DNA from: Anaerotignum sp. MB30-C6 | Lineage (GTDB): Bacteria; Bacillota; Clostridia; Lachnospirales; Anaerotignaceae | Direction: 5' to 3' | NCBI RefSeq assembly: GCF_030908465.1 | Contig: NZ_CP133078.1 | Location: 682,001 to 746,000 of the forward strand | DNA: 64,000 nucleotides | Shown: positions 24,492 to 31,807 of the stretch, one piece after another | Numbering within the stretch: the stretch's first letter is position 1 | Layout: each line of letters begins with the position of its first letter | Made by a program: the position numbers and the translations under genes | The notes under the pieces: generated by a model | Databases searched by the model: none | Told to the model about the DNA's origin: nothing | The model's input: only the letters and a program-made list of their open reading frames with translations

Positions 24492-24815
24492 ATGGGACGA
24501 TTGACAGAAGCAAATAAATTATATAATTCACTGCTTTTAAGAAGATTGCAAGCGTTTGAAGATTTGGGGTTTGAACCAAATCAAATAACACCGAAAAAGG
24601 GTTCTGCTGCGGCGAAAAATCGGCACGAGGTGGAGTTGACAATTAAAACCAGAAAAGGCGGCAACGGATGTCTATATGAAATCGTAATGGACGGCAGAAA
24701 AATGACATCAGGGGAATTTGCGGCTGCGGTGAAAATCAATCCAAATACTATACGATCATGGATAAACAACGACACTTTTTACGAGGGTTTGAGAAAGAGG
24801 GGTATTATTTTATGA
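24492..24815 (+). CDS. small HTH-containing protein
   Basis: 107 residues; the C-terminal third looks like a short helix-turn-helix ('TSGEFAAAVKINPNTIRSWI'). GGAGGAAG precedes the ATG. The following gene starts at its stop codon (ATGA). A hairpin (24417-24451) separates it from ssb. No family recognised. Confidence 0.6.
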   Translation: MGRLTEANKLYNSLLLRRLQAFEDLGFEPNQITPKKGSAAAKNRHEVELTIKTRKGGNGCLYEIVMDGRKMTSGEFAAAVKINPNTIRSWINNDTFYEGLRKRGIIL

Positions 24816-25081
24816 TCAAGCTAATCAGGGATTATTGCATAGACGGACAAGCGTACGACTATGCCTTGAAGCTAGACACAAAGAAGGATGATAAAGACGG
24901 AAAACGTGTTTATTCTGTCATTGGATATTACGGCACCGTTGATGGATGCATACAGGGGCTTTATAAGGTGCTGTGTCGCAAGTTGGTAGCTGAGGAAGTA
25001 TTAACACTCAAGGAGGCGGAAAAACGCTTTCAGGACATTGCAAATGAGCTAAAAGCGGTTATGCCAGATTGTTTCAAGTGA
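24812..25081 (+). CDS. small early phage protein
   Basis: 89 residues, with 'ALKLDTKKDDKDGKRVYSVI' and 'VAEEVLTLKEAEKRFQDIAN'; it resembles short conserved phage proteins of no known function. Coupled to the upstream gene by ATGA overlap. Confidence 0.6.
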   Translation: MIKLIRDYCIDGQAYDYALKLDTKKDDKDGKRVYSVIGYYGTVDGCIQGLYKVLCRKLVAEEVLTLKEAEKRFQDIANELKAVMPDCFK

Positions 25082-25090
25082 GGTGCGAAG

Positions 25091-25435
25091 ATGATACGAG
25101 AAAAATTACTACACGGAATTAACAACCTCGTCCTAGAGGAACTAGAAACAGCCAATCAATCCTTCCCCTTGTTTGCATCTAATCACGAGGCCCATGCGGT
25201 AATGCGTGAGGAATACGAGGAGGCAATGGAGAAAGCTGAACTCATTAGTGAGGGGCTAGACCTGCATTGGGAGGCAACGAAAAATAATTGCATTGGCATT
25301 GGTTGGTTGGAAGAAATGTCCAAGAACGGCAGAATGGCTATTGCTGAGTTGATTCAGTTTGTGGCCATGACGGAAAAGGCTATATTGAGTGCAAGTAGGA
25401 GGGATGCAGATGGCGAAAGAACAGAAAACCTCTGA
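25091..25435 (+). CDS. helical protein of unknown function
   Basis: 114 residues, acidic, helical ('HAVMREEYEEAMEKAELISE'); no recognised domain. GAGGTGCG ribosome site. The next gene starts 26 bases before its end. Confidence 0.6.
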   Translation: MIREKLLHGINNLVLEELETANQSFPLFASNHEAHAVMREEYEEAMEKAELISEGLDLHWEATKNNCIGIGWLEEMSKNGRMAIAELIQFVAMTEKAILSASRRDADGERTENL

Positions 25436-25787
25436 ATGCATTGAAAGCTTTCTAAACCTCCTGAACAACGTCGAAAGCCTCCATCAATGCTACCAGTCGG
25501 AAATATCCAGACAGGACAAGCTGACACAAGATTATTTACACAAGCTTGAACTGGGCGAAGTGGCACCAAGGGAAAAAGTAAAATTTACAAACGCCTTAAA
25601 ACGGTCACGGCAGGATAGACGGTATTACAAAGATAGGCTGGAAGAAATACAGCCTTTATATGAGTTTTGGCAGAACAACCGCAAAGTGATTGGGATACTC
25701 CAAAATACACTTGGTGCGGTCAGGAAGCAGGAGAAATATCATGAGTGTAGGGTGTACAAGCCTAGGGTGCTAGTACAGGAAAATTAA
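25410..25787 (+). CDS. helical protein of unknown function
   Basis: 125 residues starting at an ATG preceded by AGGAGGGATGCAG. Mostly helical and basic ('NALKRSRQDRRYYKDRLEEI'), it could bind nucleic acid, but nothing specific is recognised. Confidence 0.6.
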   Translation: MAKEQKTSECIESFLNLLNNVESLHQCYQSEISRQDKLTQDYLHKLELGEVAPREKVKFTNALKRSRQDRRYYKDRLEEIQPLYEFWQNNRKVIGILQNTLGAVRKQEKYHECRVYKPRVLVQEN

Positions 25788-25795
25788 ATCAGGAA

Positions 25796-25840
25796 GGAGT
25801 AAAGAGGTTTGGTCGACCGATATAAATCCGGATTTACTCC
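25796..25840 (+). promoter_or_regulatory. hairpin ahead of the methyltransferase gene
   Basis: GGAGTAAA (25796-25803) pairs with TTTACTCC (25833-25840), enclosing the palindrome GGTCGACC. The left arm overlaps the only Shine-Dalgarno-like sequence near the methyltransferase start, which itself has none close by. This could control translation of the gene. Confidence 0.4.
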
Positions 25841-25849
25841 TGTGACGAT

Positions 25850-26524
25850 ATGAAAGTATTAGAGTTGTTTGCAGGTACTCGTAGTATCGGCAAAGCATTT
25901 GAAGCAAATGGACATGAAGTGTTTAGCGTTGAATGGTCAAAAGACTTTGAAAATATCGATCTATACGAAGATATAGGAAAGATAACAGCGCAAGATATAT
26001 TAGATAAATTCGGCAAGCCCGATGTTATTTGGGCAAGCCCAGACTGCGCCACATTTAGCATCGCTGCAATTAGCCATCATAGGAGGAAGGATTCAGAAAC
26101 GGGTAATCTTAACCCTGTAAGCGACTATGCTAAGTTTTGCGACGAAGTGGATAAAAACGTTTTAAAATTTATAGAAGATTTAAATCCTACCTTCTATTTT
26201 ATCGAAAATCCTCGTGGTGGTATGCGAAAAATGGAATGGATGCAAGGACTTCCAAGATATACAGTTACATATTGTCAATACGAAACAGATAAACCAGTAT
26301 TGGAACGCAGAATGAAACCGACGGACATTTGGACTAATCATCCTAACCCTAAATTTTTACCAATGTGCAAAAATGGTTCACCTTGTCATGCACCTGCTCC
26401 GAGGGGGAGTAAAACGGGGACGCAGGGATTAAAAGGCAGTAGGGAAAGAAGCGTAATCCCGAGGGAATTATGTAAGCACATAGTGAAGATATGCGAAGAT
26501 GAGCTGCAGGAGGTGCAACCATGA
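25850..26524 (+). CDS. DNA (cytosine-5) methyltransferase
   Basis: The 224-residue enzyme has the SAM-binding motif I ('VLELFAGTRSIGKAFEANGH') and the catalytic loop in the form 'SPDCATFS', with the nucleophilic Cys in the usual Pro-Cys position replaced by Asp-Cys. 'FIENPRGGMRKM' is the ENP motif VI. It is shorter than bacterial C5 enzymes, as is common for phage versions that protect against host restriction. No cognate restriction gene is present. Sequence specificity is unknown. Confidence 0.85.
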   Translation: MKVLELFAGTRSIGKAFEANGHEVFSVEWSKDFENIDLYEDIGKITAQDILDKFGKPDVIWASPDCATFSIAAISHHRRKDSETGNLNPVSDYAKFCDEVDKNVLKFIEDLNPTFYFIENPRGGMRKMEWMQGLPRYTVTYCQYETDKPVLERRMKPTDIWTNHPNPKFLPMCKNGSPCHAPAPRGSKTGTQGLKGSRERSVIPRELCKHIVKICEDELQEVQP

Positions 26525-26835
26525 ACATAGATGAAACGGTAAAGGCGTTGCGTGGTGAATGTAAGCTTAGATATGCAGGAATTAACTGCGAAGGCTGTGA
26601 ATTTGTAGGGGAAAAGCTGGCATTCCCATATTACAGATGTAAATTACATAAAATCGCCGCTGACCAATTGGAACAGCTTCAAGCGGAAAATGAGCGGTTG
26701 AAAGCGGGAAAGCCTGTGCGGTGTGAGGAGTGTAAACATTCGGAAAGGTACACCGACAATTTTTGTAAATGCAATCAATTTAATGGGTTAAAACAATACG
26801 GCGATTATTGCAGCTACGGCGAACGGAGGGAATAA
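26521..26835 (+). CDS. phage zinc-ribbon protein
   Basis: 104 residues with two Cys clusters: 'GINCEGCEFVGE' near residue 20 and 'VRCEECKHSERY' near residue 70, joined by a coiled coil ('IAADQLEQLQAENERLK'). This architecture is common in Clostridia phages and of unknown role. ATGA overlap with the methyltransferase gene. Confidence 0.7.
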   Translation: MNIDETVKALRGECKLRYAGINCEGCEFVGEKLAFPYYRCKLHKIAADQLEQLQAENERLKAGKPVRCEECKHSERYTDNFCKCNQFNGLKQYGDYCSYGERRE

Positions 26836-26837
26836 CC

Positions 26838-27305
26838 ATGCGAGAAAAATTGTATAGAGGCATAAGAGTTGATAATGGTGAATGGATGTACGGCTTTTAT
26901 GTGAAATATGGTTTTACAGGAAAGGAAAAGCATTACATTGTGCCGAGTTATGCAAGTGCTTTATATGCTATTGAAGTTATCCCTGAAACCGTCGGGGAGT
27001 TTACAGGCTTAACCAATAAGAATGGAACGAAGATTTTCGAGGGGGATATTATTCAAGAAGAAGAAATGGTATCTGTATGCAGATTCTTGTGTTGTGTCGG
27101 TTCTTACGCTTTTGTGCCAGTTGAAATGTACAAAGATGATGAAGAAGAGCTGTATCTAACAAGCAACTTTAGAAAATTGCATGAACTTTATGAGGACAGC
27201 GGAACCGATCTGTTTTTTGAAAATGATACACCTTGGAAGTATGTTTGCGTTATCGGCAATATCCACGACAATCCAGAGCTTTTAGAGGGGGAGGATGCGG
27301 AGTGA
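26838..27305 (+). CDS. YopX family protein
   Basis: Clear YopX signature: 'REKLYRGIRVDNGEWMYGFY', 'VIPETVGEFTGLTNKNGTKI', 'FEGDIIQ' and the C-terminal 'VIGNIHDNPELL'. Members are widespread in Gram-positive phages; the function is not established. GGAGGG ribosome site. Confidence 0.92.
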   Translation: MREKLYRGIRVDNGEWMYGFYVKYGFTGKEKHYIVPSYASALYAIEVIPETVGEFTGLTNKNGTKIFEGDIIQEEEMVSVCRFLCCVGSYAFVPVEMYKDDEEELYLTSNFRKLHELYEDSGTDLFFENDTPWKYVCVIGNIHDNPELLEGEDAE

Positions 27306-27622
27306 AACCAATCAAAGATGCAATCAAACAACTGGAATGCATGGCAACAAATCTAATGGGCGAAGTTCAAAACGGAAACGGATTGGCAACTTTGAACTAT
27401 GTGGCTCTTGATGTAGCCATCCAAGCCCTGCAAGAAAAACTCGAACGGGAGAACGGGTGTGAGTATTGTATGGGAGACACTAAAGAATTAATTGACGGCG
27501 AAACAACTTTGTTTATAACAAGAGATGATGAAGCTTTTTATGCTGATTGGAATGGTCAGGGAGATTTAGAGTTTAAATTTTGTCCTATGTGTGGTAGAAA
27601 ACTCGAGCCGAAAGGGGTGTGA
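27302..27622 (+). CDS. zinc-ribbon phage protein
   Basis: 106 residues. The N-terminal helix region ('KDAIKQLECMATNLMGE') precedes two Cys pairs ('CEYCMG' and 'FCPMCGRKL') that would bind one zinc. GTG start overlapping the YopX gene by four bases. Function unknown. Confidence 0.65.
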   Translation: MKPIKDAIKQLECMATNLMGEVQNGNGLATLNYVALDVAIQALQEKLERENGCEYCMGDTKELIDGETTLFITRDDEAFYADWNGQGDLEFKFCPMCGRKLEPKGV

Positions 27623-27628
27623 GTATTA

Positions 27629-27817
27629 ATGGAACCAGAAAGAAACAAACCGCCTTTAGGGATTGCACCAGAGCGATTTTGGAAAGAGGATAGACTGAAA
27701 GAAATTGAGAGAGCCATAAGCGAAAGAATCGGAACAACCTTTGATATTCCTCTTGAATGGCTGGTTGAAAGAAACTCTTTGCTGAGAGAACTGAAAGGGG
27801 CGAGATGGATTGAATAA
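27629..27817 (+). CDS. 62-residue phage protein
   Basis: Small, charged and helical ('LKEIERAISERIGTTFDIPL'); no family recognised. It overlaps the next start by eight bases. Confidence 0.55.
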   Translation: MEPERNKPPLGIAPERFWKEDRLKEIERAISERIGTTFDIPLEWLVERNSLLRELKGARWIE

Positions 27818-28091
27818 ATACATAGATACGGATATTGCAGAGAAATCCTTGCGGAAATATGCGGAGCAAAAACATGCTAACGGGGAAATTGAACTTGCGA
27901 ACGGGATTTTAAAGGCTGTCTGTAAATTGAGAACGCTTCCCTCCGCCGATGCGAAAGAGGTTGTTCGGGGTAAGTGGGAAAAAAGTGTGTTTGCAGGAGA
28001 TTTTCATAAGTGTTCTAAGTGTGAAGGTGTTTGGAATAGAAAATTTGACTTTTGCCCTTATTGCGGCGCTGACATGCGGGAGGTGGAGTAG
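27810..28091 (+). CDS. zinc-ribbon phage protein
   Basis: 93 residues with a helical N-terminus and a C-terminal zinc ribbon ('CSKCEG', then 'FCPYCGADM'). The linker 'ADAKEVVRGKWEK' is characteristic of a large set of small Clostridia phage proteins of unknown function. TTG start. Confidence 0.68.
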   Translation: MNKYIDTDIAEKSLRKYAEQKHANGEIELANGILKAVCKLRTLPSADAKEVVRGKWEKSVFAGDFHKCSKCEGVWNRKFDFCPYCGADMREVE

Positions 28092-28556
28092 ATGGAGAGA
28101 TTAACCGAAAGAAATGAGCGTGGCTTTGCGTATTTGAAAAACGTAAAGCCAAACGAGCAAGATGTTGAAAGCCCTTATCCGAATACATTGAGATGTATAC
28201 TTGATTGTTTCGAACAGCTTGCAAAATACGAAGATAAGGGATTAACGCCAGATGAAATTAAACAACTCCAAACTGAAAACGCTTCCCTTCGTGCCAGACT
28301 GGATAAGGCGGTGGAGTTGCCTTGTAAGGTTGGGGATACGGTGTATATGGTTTTTGATGGATTAATTAAAGTATTAATTGTTGAATCAATTCACTGCTGG
28401 AAAAGCGGAAAGTGGAGAATATCTGCACATACCGATAAAACAAATAAATATTGGGCTGGATATGAAATAGATCCAAAAGGATTTGGAATTAAATTTTTCC
28501 TCGCCGAAGCCGAAGCGCAGGCGAAATTGGATGAAATGAAGGGTGGTGCATCGTGA
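28092..28556 (+). CDS. phage protein of the MERLTER type
   Basis: 154 residues beginning 'MERLTERNERGFAYLK' and containing 'LAKYEDKGLTPDEIKQLQTE', a conserved phage pattern of unknown function. The C-terminal half is an SH3-like beta segment ('ELPCKVGDTVYMVFDGLIKV'). It starts immediately after the preceding stop. Confidence 0.72.
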   Translation: MERLTERNERGFAYLKNVKPNEQDVESPYPNTLRCILDCFEQLAKYEDKGLTPDEIKQLQTENASLRARLDKAVELPCKVGDTVYMVFDGLIKVLIVESIHCWKSGKWRISAHTDKTNKYWAGYEIDPKGFGIKFFLAEAEAQAKLDEMKGGAS

Positions 28557-28909
28557 AAAAATATGAAGCCATTACAACCGACCAAGTTTTTCAATTAATA
28601 TGCAATTCAAGTGTGTGCATCATGAACTATCAAACAAGCCTAATTCCTTCAACTGCAATGGCTGAAATTTTAAAAACGAGTACATACAGGGTTAAAAAAT
28701 GCCTGAAAGAATTGAAAGAAAAAGGGTTTGTTTTAAGCGGTTGCGAAAGCGTTTATTCGAGCTGGCACGAGCAGTATTTTATTGTTAGAGGTTATTATTT
28801 AACGGAAAAAGCTAGGGAAACCGAAACATACAAAGAAGCAGAGAAAAAAGAGATTGAGTTGATAAATAAGTGCTTCGGTTCGGATGAAATGAAAGGCGGT
28901 GCGGAATAA
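28553..28909 (+). CDS. winged-helix phage protein
   Basis: 118 residues with a MarR-like winged helix ('SLIPSTAMAEILKTSTYRVK', then 'LKELKEKGFVLSGCE'). Probably a DNA-binding protein. GTG start, four-base overlap with the previous gene. Confidence 0.62.
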   Translation: MKKYEAITTDQVFQLICNSSVCIMNYQTSLIPSTAMAEILKTSTYRVKKCLKELKEKGFVLSGCESVYSSWHEQYFIVRGYYLTEKARETETYKEAEKKEIELINKCFGSDEMKGGAE

Positions 28910-29100
28910 TGCAATGGATAAGCGCTAAGGACAGGTTGCCAGAGAAACAAACTAGGGTATTAGTTAGAACGACTGATGGGTATTCAGGTACAACGGTAGG
29001 CTGGATATTGTGGGACGAATGGTATACAGATTTAGGGCAACAATCAAAGGGTGTTACCCATTGGATGCCTTTACCCGAATCGCCAAAGGAGGAATCATAA
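28909..29100 (+). CDS. DUF551 protein
   Basis: 63 residues matching DUF551: 'WISAKDRLPEKQTRVLV' at the start and 'VTHWMPLPESP' at the end. Common in phages; function unknown. Confidence 0.88.
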   Translation: MQWISAKDRLPEKQTRVLVRTTDGYSGTTVGWILWDEWYTDLGQQSKGVTHWMPLPESPKEES

Positions 29101-29255
29101 TGTCAAAAGAAAGATGCTGCGGAACGTGTGGACATGCTCAGTACGGCGGCGAGGGGTATATTTGCGTCTGTGCCTATGATGATTACGAGGGCGATTATTA
29201 TTCTGATTACGTGGAGCATGATTTTAGCTGTGAGGATTGGTCAAATAAGGAGTGA
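29100..29255 (+). CDS. 51-residue Cys-rich protein
   Basis: Starts one base inside the previous stop codon region; AAAGGAGG lies just upstream. It contains 'RCCGTCGHAQ' and several further cysteines around an acidic Tyr/Asp-rich stretch, so it is probably a metal-binding mini-protein. Function unknown. Confidence 0.65.
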   Translation: MSKERCCGTCGHAQYGGEGYICVCAYDDYEGDYYSDYVEHDFSCEDWSNKE

Positions 29256-29259
29256 TTAA

Positions 29260-29445
29260 ATGTCGACCTGTTGCAAAGACTGTACTTCACGCCACTACAA
29301 ATGCCATGCAACCTGCAAGACGTATATTGGGGCGGTCGAATCACATAGGAAAGCGATTGCAAGGAAAGCAGCCAGTGCGGACGGGTTAAGCTACGATATT
29401 GAGCGGTCCATACAGATAAACAAGCGAATGGGACGGAGGAAATAA
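29260..29445 (+). CDS. 61-residue Cys-rich basic protein
   Basis: The N-terminal half holds a Cys/His cluster ('CCKDCTSRHYKCHATC'), the rest is basic ('AIARKAASADGLSYDIERS'). Probably a zinc-binding nucleic-acid-associated protein. AAGGAG site. Confidence 0.6.
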   Translation: MSTCCKDCTSRHYKCHATCKTYIGAVESHRKAIARKAASADGLSYDIERSIQINKRMGRRK

Positions 29446-29525
29446 TGGACAGGCTAAAAGGTTTCGTATGCAGACTGATTATTGATGTATCGGTCTGGCT
29501 GGATAGGGATAAGATGCCATTTTGA
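29445..29525 (+). CDS. 26-residue peptide
   Basis: ATG preceded by GGAGGAAATA and overlapping the previous stop by one base; encodes a short basic amphipathic peptide ('CRLIIDVSVWLDRD'). Supported only by its ribosome site and packing. Confidence 0.4.
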   Translation: MDRLKGFVCRLIIDVSVWLDRDKMPF

Positions 29526-29537
29526 GGGGGTAGATTT

Positions 29538-29687
29538 ATGGGAATGAAATATATTGTTAATGCTTTTAATTATCCTTATGGATTGATTGACAAGCAAAAA
29601 CGGACAGGTTGGCTTATTGTGGCTGTTGCGTACTTTGTAGTTTTTTCGCTGAAATATGATGGGGTAGATGTGTCAAAAAGAAGGTGA
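29538..29687 (+). CDS. 49-residue membrane protein
   Basis: ATG follows GAGGGGG; one hydrophobic helix ('GWLIVAVAYFVVFSLKY') after a polar N-terminus. The stop overlaps the next start by four bases. Function unknown. Confidence 0.6.
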   Translation: MGMKYIVNAFNYPYGLIDKQKRTGWLIVAVAYFVVFSLKYDGVDVSKRR

Positions 29688-30085
29688 TGCTGTTGGGGAG
29701 AGAAAGAGATTTAAAACTGCAAAGCTATAACATTTCAGATAACCGCTATCGAGAGTTAAAATATTTTTGTAGGCAGTACCGGGAGAAACAGTCCCAGTTG
29801 CGGTCTATTACGGAATTATCTTCACCTAGATTTGATAGCACAGGTGGAGGCAATAAAACATCGGATAGGACGGCGGATACGGCTTGCAGACGGGCACAGC
29901 TGCAAAGGGATATAGAAATGATTGAACAGTCTGCGATTGAGGCAGATGTGGAAATTTCCGCATACATAATGGACAATGTGGTGGATGGGATTGCTTATGA
30001 GTATTTGGATGTGCCAGCAAGCATAGCCAGTTTCTATCGCAAACGAAGGAAGTTCTTTTGGATACTGGATAAAATGAAAAGATGA
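29684..30085 (+). CDS. candidate late-gene transcription regulator
   Basis: 133 residues: 'NRYRELKYFCRQYREKQSQL' at the start and a C-terminal region ('VPASIASFYRKRRKFFWIL') that fits the sigma-like/ArpU-RinA type of phage regulators usually placed last in the early region, directly before the packaging genes. Position is the main evidence; the domain match is weak. Confidence 0.5.
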   Translation: MMLLGRERDLKLQSYNISDNRYRELKYFCRQYREKQSQLRSITELSSPRFDSTGGGNKTSDRTADTACRRAQLQRDIEMIEQSAIEADVEISAYIMDNVVDGIAYEYLDVPASIASFYRKRRKFFWILDKMKR

Positions 30086-30145
30086 TAATAACGGGACGTG
30101 TTTTCATGATATTATGGTATTGTGAGTAAAAGTTGATTAGGACAA

Positions 30146-30199
30146 AAATCCTCCGAGAAAGGGGCATCGTTTAGGCGGTGTCCAATCCCCGGAGGATTT
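30146..30199 (+). other. 54-nt extended hairpin
   Basis: AAATCCTCCG (30146-30155) pairs perfectly with CGGAGGATTT (30190-30199), and the inside folds further (GCATCG with CGGTGT). There is no T tract, so it is not a simple terminator. It lies between the early and packaging regions. Confidence 0.5.
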
Positions 30200-30331
30200 A
30201 AATATCTAATAAATATGATTACCTTTATTGCAGAGATGATAATGAGAGGTTGTCCTTTAGTTAGCAAAGATAGTAACAGTAGCCATGCTACAACCTACTT
30301 TTTAACAATTATTGATTTGAAAAATACTTTT

Positions 30332-30652
30332 TTAGTCACCGAATGTTATAGAATAATACAGAATAGTTTGTTTGTTTCCGCAAGGGCACGTGCAACCAAG
30401 GAAAACTGTGTCTTCATGATTAAAGCAGATATGCCACAGGTATCCGAATATGTTAACTAAGAAAAAGAAAAAGTCAAGTTCGTCTTCGAACTCGTCTGTA
30501 TTACAATAGGTGAAAACTTTTGCAAACCAAAGCTTACAGGGGCCTTCAGGGCAGTCCCAATTTAAGTTATATTCTCTCGCTAAGATTTCTCTTTTTTCAT
30601 CGTCTGTTTTATCCTGTAAAGAGTTTAGTAGGAGTTCTTGTCTCTTTGTCAT
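30332..30652 (-). CDS. minus-strand cargo gene of unknown function
   Basis: The only minus-strand gene between the lysogeny region and attR. ATG at 30652 has AAAGGAG upstream, and the first 40 residues read as a real protein ('DKTDDEKREILAREYNLNWD'). The C-terminal part is hydrophobic with a Cys-rich end ('TVFLGCTCPCGNKQT'). Reverse orientation and isolation suggest a moron expressed in the lysogen. No family recognised; the C-terminal third is less certain. Confidence 0.5.
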   Translation of the reverse strand: MTKRQELLLNSLQDKTDDEKREILAREYNLNWDCPEGPCKLWFAKVFTYCNTDEFEDELDFFFFLVNIFGYLWHICFNHEDTVFLGCTCPCGNKQTILYYSITFGD

Positions 30653-30754
30653 GCTGGCATCTCCTTTCTGGCTAGTCTTAATACATAATATACGGAATAT
30701 CTTAGAGTGACACTGAATTTAGGTGACTTGTACAAATATTTTTAAACTTAACAT

Positions 30755-30777
30755 GCACTCGTCTGAGTGCTTTTTTA
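30755..30777 (+). terminator. terminator before the packaging region
   Basis: GCACTC/GAGTGC stem with GTCT loop and T6. Confidence 0.8.
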
Positions 30778-30802
30778 TTGTAAAGAAAGTGAGGTGGTAT
30801 TA

Positions 30803-31306
30803 TTGACCGAAAAGCAGAAACGATTTGCAGATGAATACTTAATCGACCTTAATGCCACAGCGGCATTTAAAACACACAAATTTAAATACATAGATGATCC
30901 TTTAGAGATAATAGTCAATAGTATAGCTGTTCTAATTGGTGATTACAGTTATGTAAGAAAGCAGGCATGTATATTATTGTTAAAGGCTTTATTAACTGAT
31001 AAATTTTATCATTTTCTACTTGAGGATAAGAGTTTATACCCGATAAGTAGGGATGATTCGAGGGTTGTGAAGTGGGCAAATAATATTTTAAGTGCTGGGA
31101 AATGTGAAAGATGCGGAAATGCAGAAGATTTAGAGGCCCATCATATTGTAAAATGGTCAGATTATCCCGCTGGAAGATTGGACGAGAAGAACGGAATGTG
31201 TTTGTGCTTGAAATGCCATACAGAAGAGCATAAGTATGACCAGTCTTATCATTTGATGAGAGGTAAACTGAAGAGAAGAAAGCAGAAAATAAAAACAAAT
31301 ACCTAA
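30803..31306 (+). CDS. HNH endonuclease with a terminase-small-subunit N-terminus
   Basis: The C-terminal 70 residues are a complete HNH nuclease domain: 'CERCGNAEDLEAHHIVKW', then 'NGMCLCLKCHTEEHK'. HNH genes next to terminase assist DNA packaging in HK97-like phages. The first 22 residues, 'LTEKQKRFADEYLIDLNATA', are the typical opening of Terminase_2-type small subunits, which does not belong to HNH proteins. The gene therefore looks like a recombinant between a former small terminase and an HNH gene. The phage has another, unrelated small terminase next. TTG start at 30803 after GAGGTGG. Confidence 0.8.
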   Translation: MTEKQKRFADEYLIDLNATAAFKTHKFKYIDDPLEIIVNSIAVLIGDYSYVRKQACILLLKALLTDKFYHFLLEDKSLYPISRDDSRVVKWANNILSAGKCERCGNAEDLEAHHIVKWSDYPAGRLDEKNGMCLCLKCHTEEHKYDQSYHLMRGKLKRRKQKIKTNT

Positions 31307-31328
31307 GCATCCTATGGGTGCTTTTTTA
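31307..31328 (+). terminator. short terminator-like hairpin
   Basis: GCA-CC/GG-TGC stem followed by T6; similar in sequence and context to the one at 30755. Confidence 0.5.
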
Positions 31329-31351
31329 TTGTTCAGAAAGGTGGCGGTAAA

Positions 31352-31807
31352 ATGCCAAAAGCCAAGGTGGGCAGACCGCCTAAATATAAATGCAAAGAGG
31401 AAATCAATGGCTTAATTGAGGCCTATTTTGAAGAATGCGAAGGCATTCCTTGGCTTGATGAAGAAGGAAAGCCTTTGCAGACAGACAAGGGGTTTATTAT
31501 TTATAAAAAACAGCCAAAGCCTCCAACGGTAACAGGATTGGCACTGGCACTTGGCTTTAACAGCCGTATGTCGCTGTTAAATTATCAAGCTAAGAAAGAA
31601 TTTATGGACACGATTACACGTGCAAAGTCCTACATCGAAGAATATGCCGAACGCAGGTTGTTTGACCGTGATGGGGTAAATGGGGCTAAATTCAGCCTAA
31701 TTAACAATTTCAAGGGGTGGTCTGATAGACCGAAGGATGATTCTGATAAGGAACTCCTTGAAAAGCTAGATGATATTTTGGAGGGGATAGACAATGCGGC
31801 TAAGTAG
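31352..31807 (+). CDS. terS: terminase small subunit (gp3/Nu1-like)
   Basis: 151-residue DNA-packaging protein that recognises the packaging site and feeds DNA to the large subunit. 'GRPPKYKCKEEINGLIEAYF', the HTH region 'PTVTGLALALGFNSRMSLLN' and 'YAERRLFDRDGVNGAKFSLI' are typical of gp3-like small terminases. Its end overlaps the large subunit start by 14 bases. Confidence 0.88.
   Translation: MPKAKVGRPPKYKCKEEINGLIEAYFEECEGIPWLDEEGKPLQTDKGFIIYKKQPKPPTVTGLALALGFNSRMSLLNYQAKKEFMDTITRAKSYIEEYAERRLFDRDGVNGAKFSLINNFKGWSDRPKDDSDKELLEKLDDILEGIDNAAK

Noticed and set aside
25850-26524. Restriction-modification system
   Set aside because: Only a solitary methyltransferase is present; no endonuclease gene lies beside it.
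30215-30460. 81-codon plus-strand frame
   Set aside because: No ribosome site at usable distance and it overlaps the better-supported minus-strand gene.
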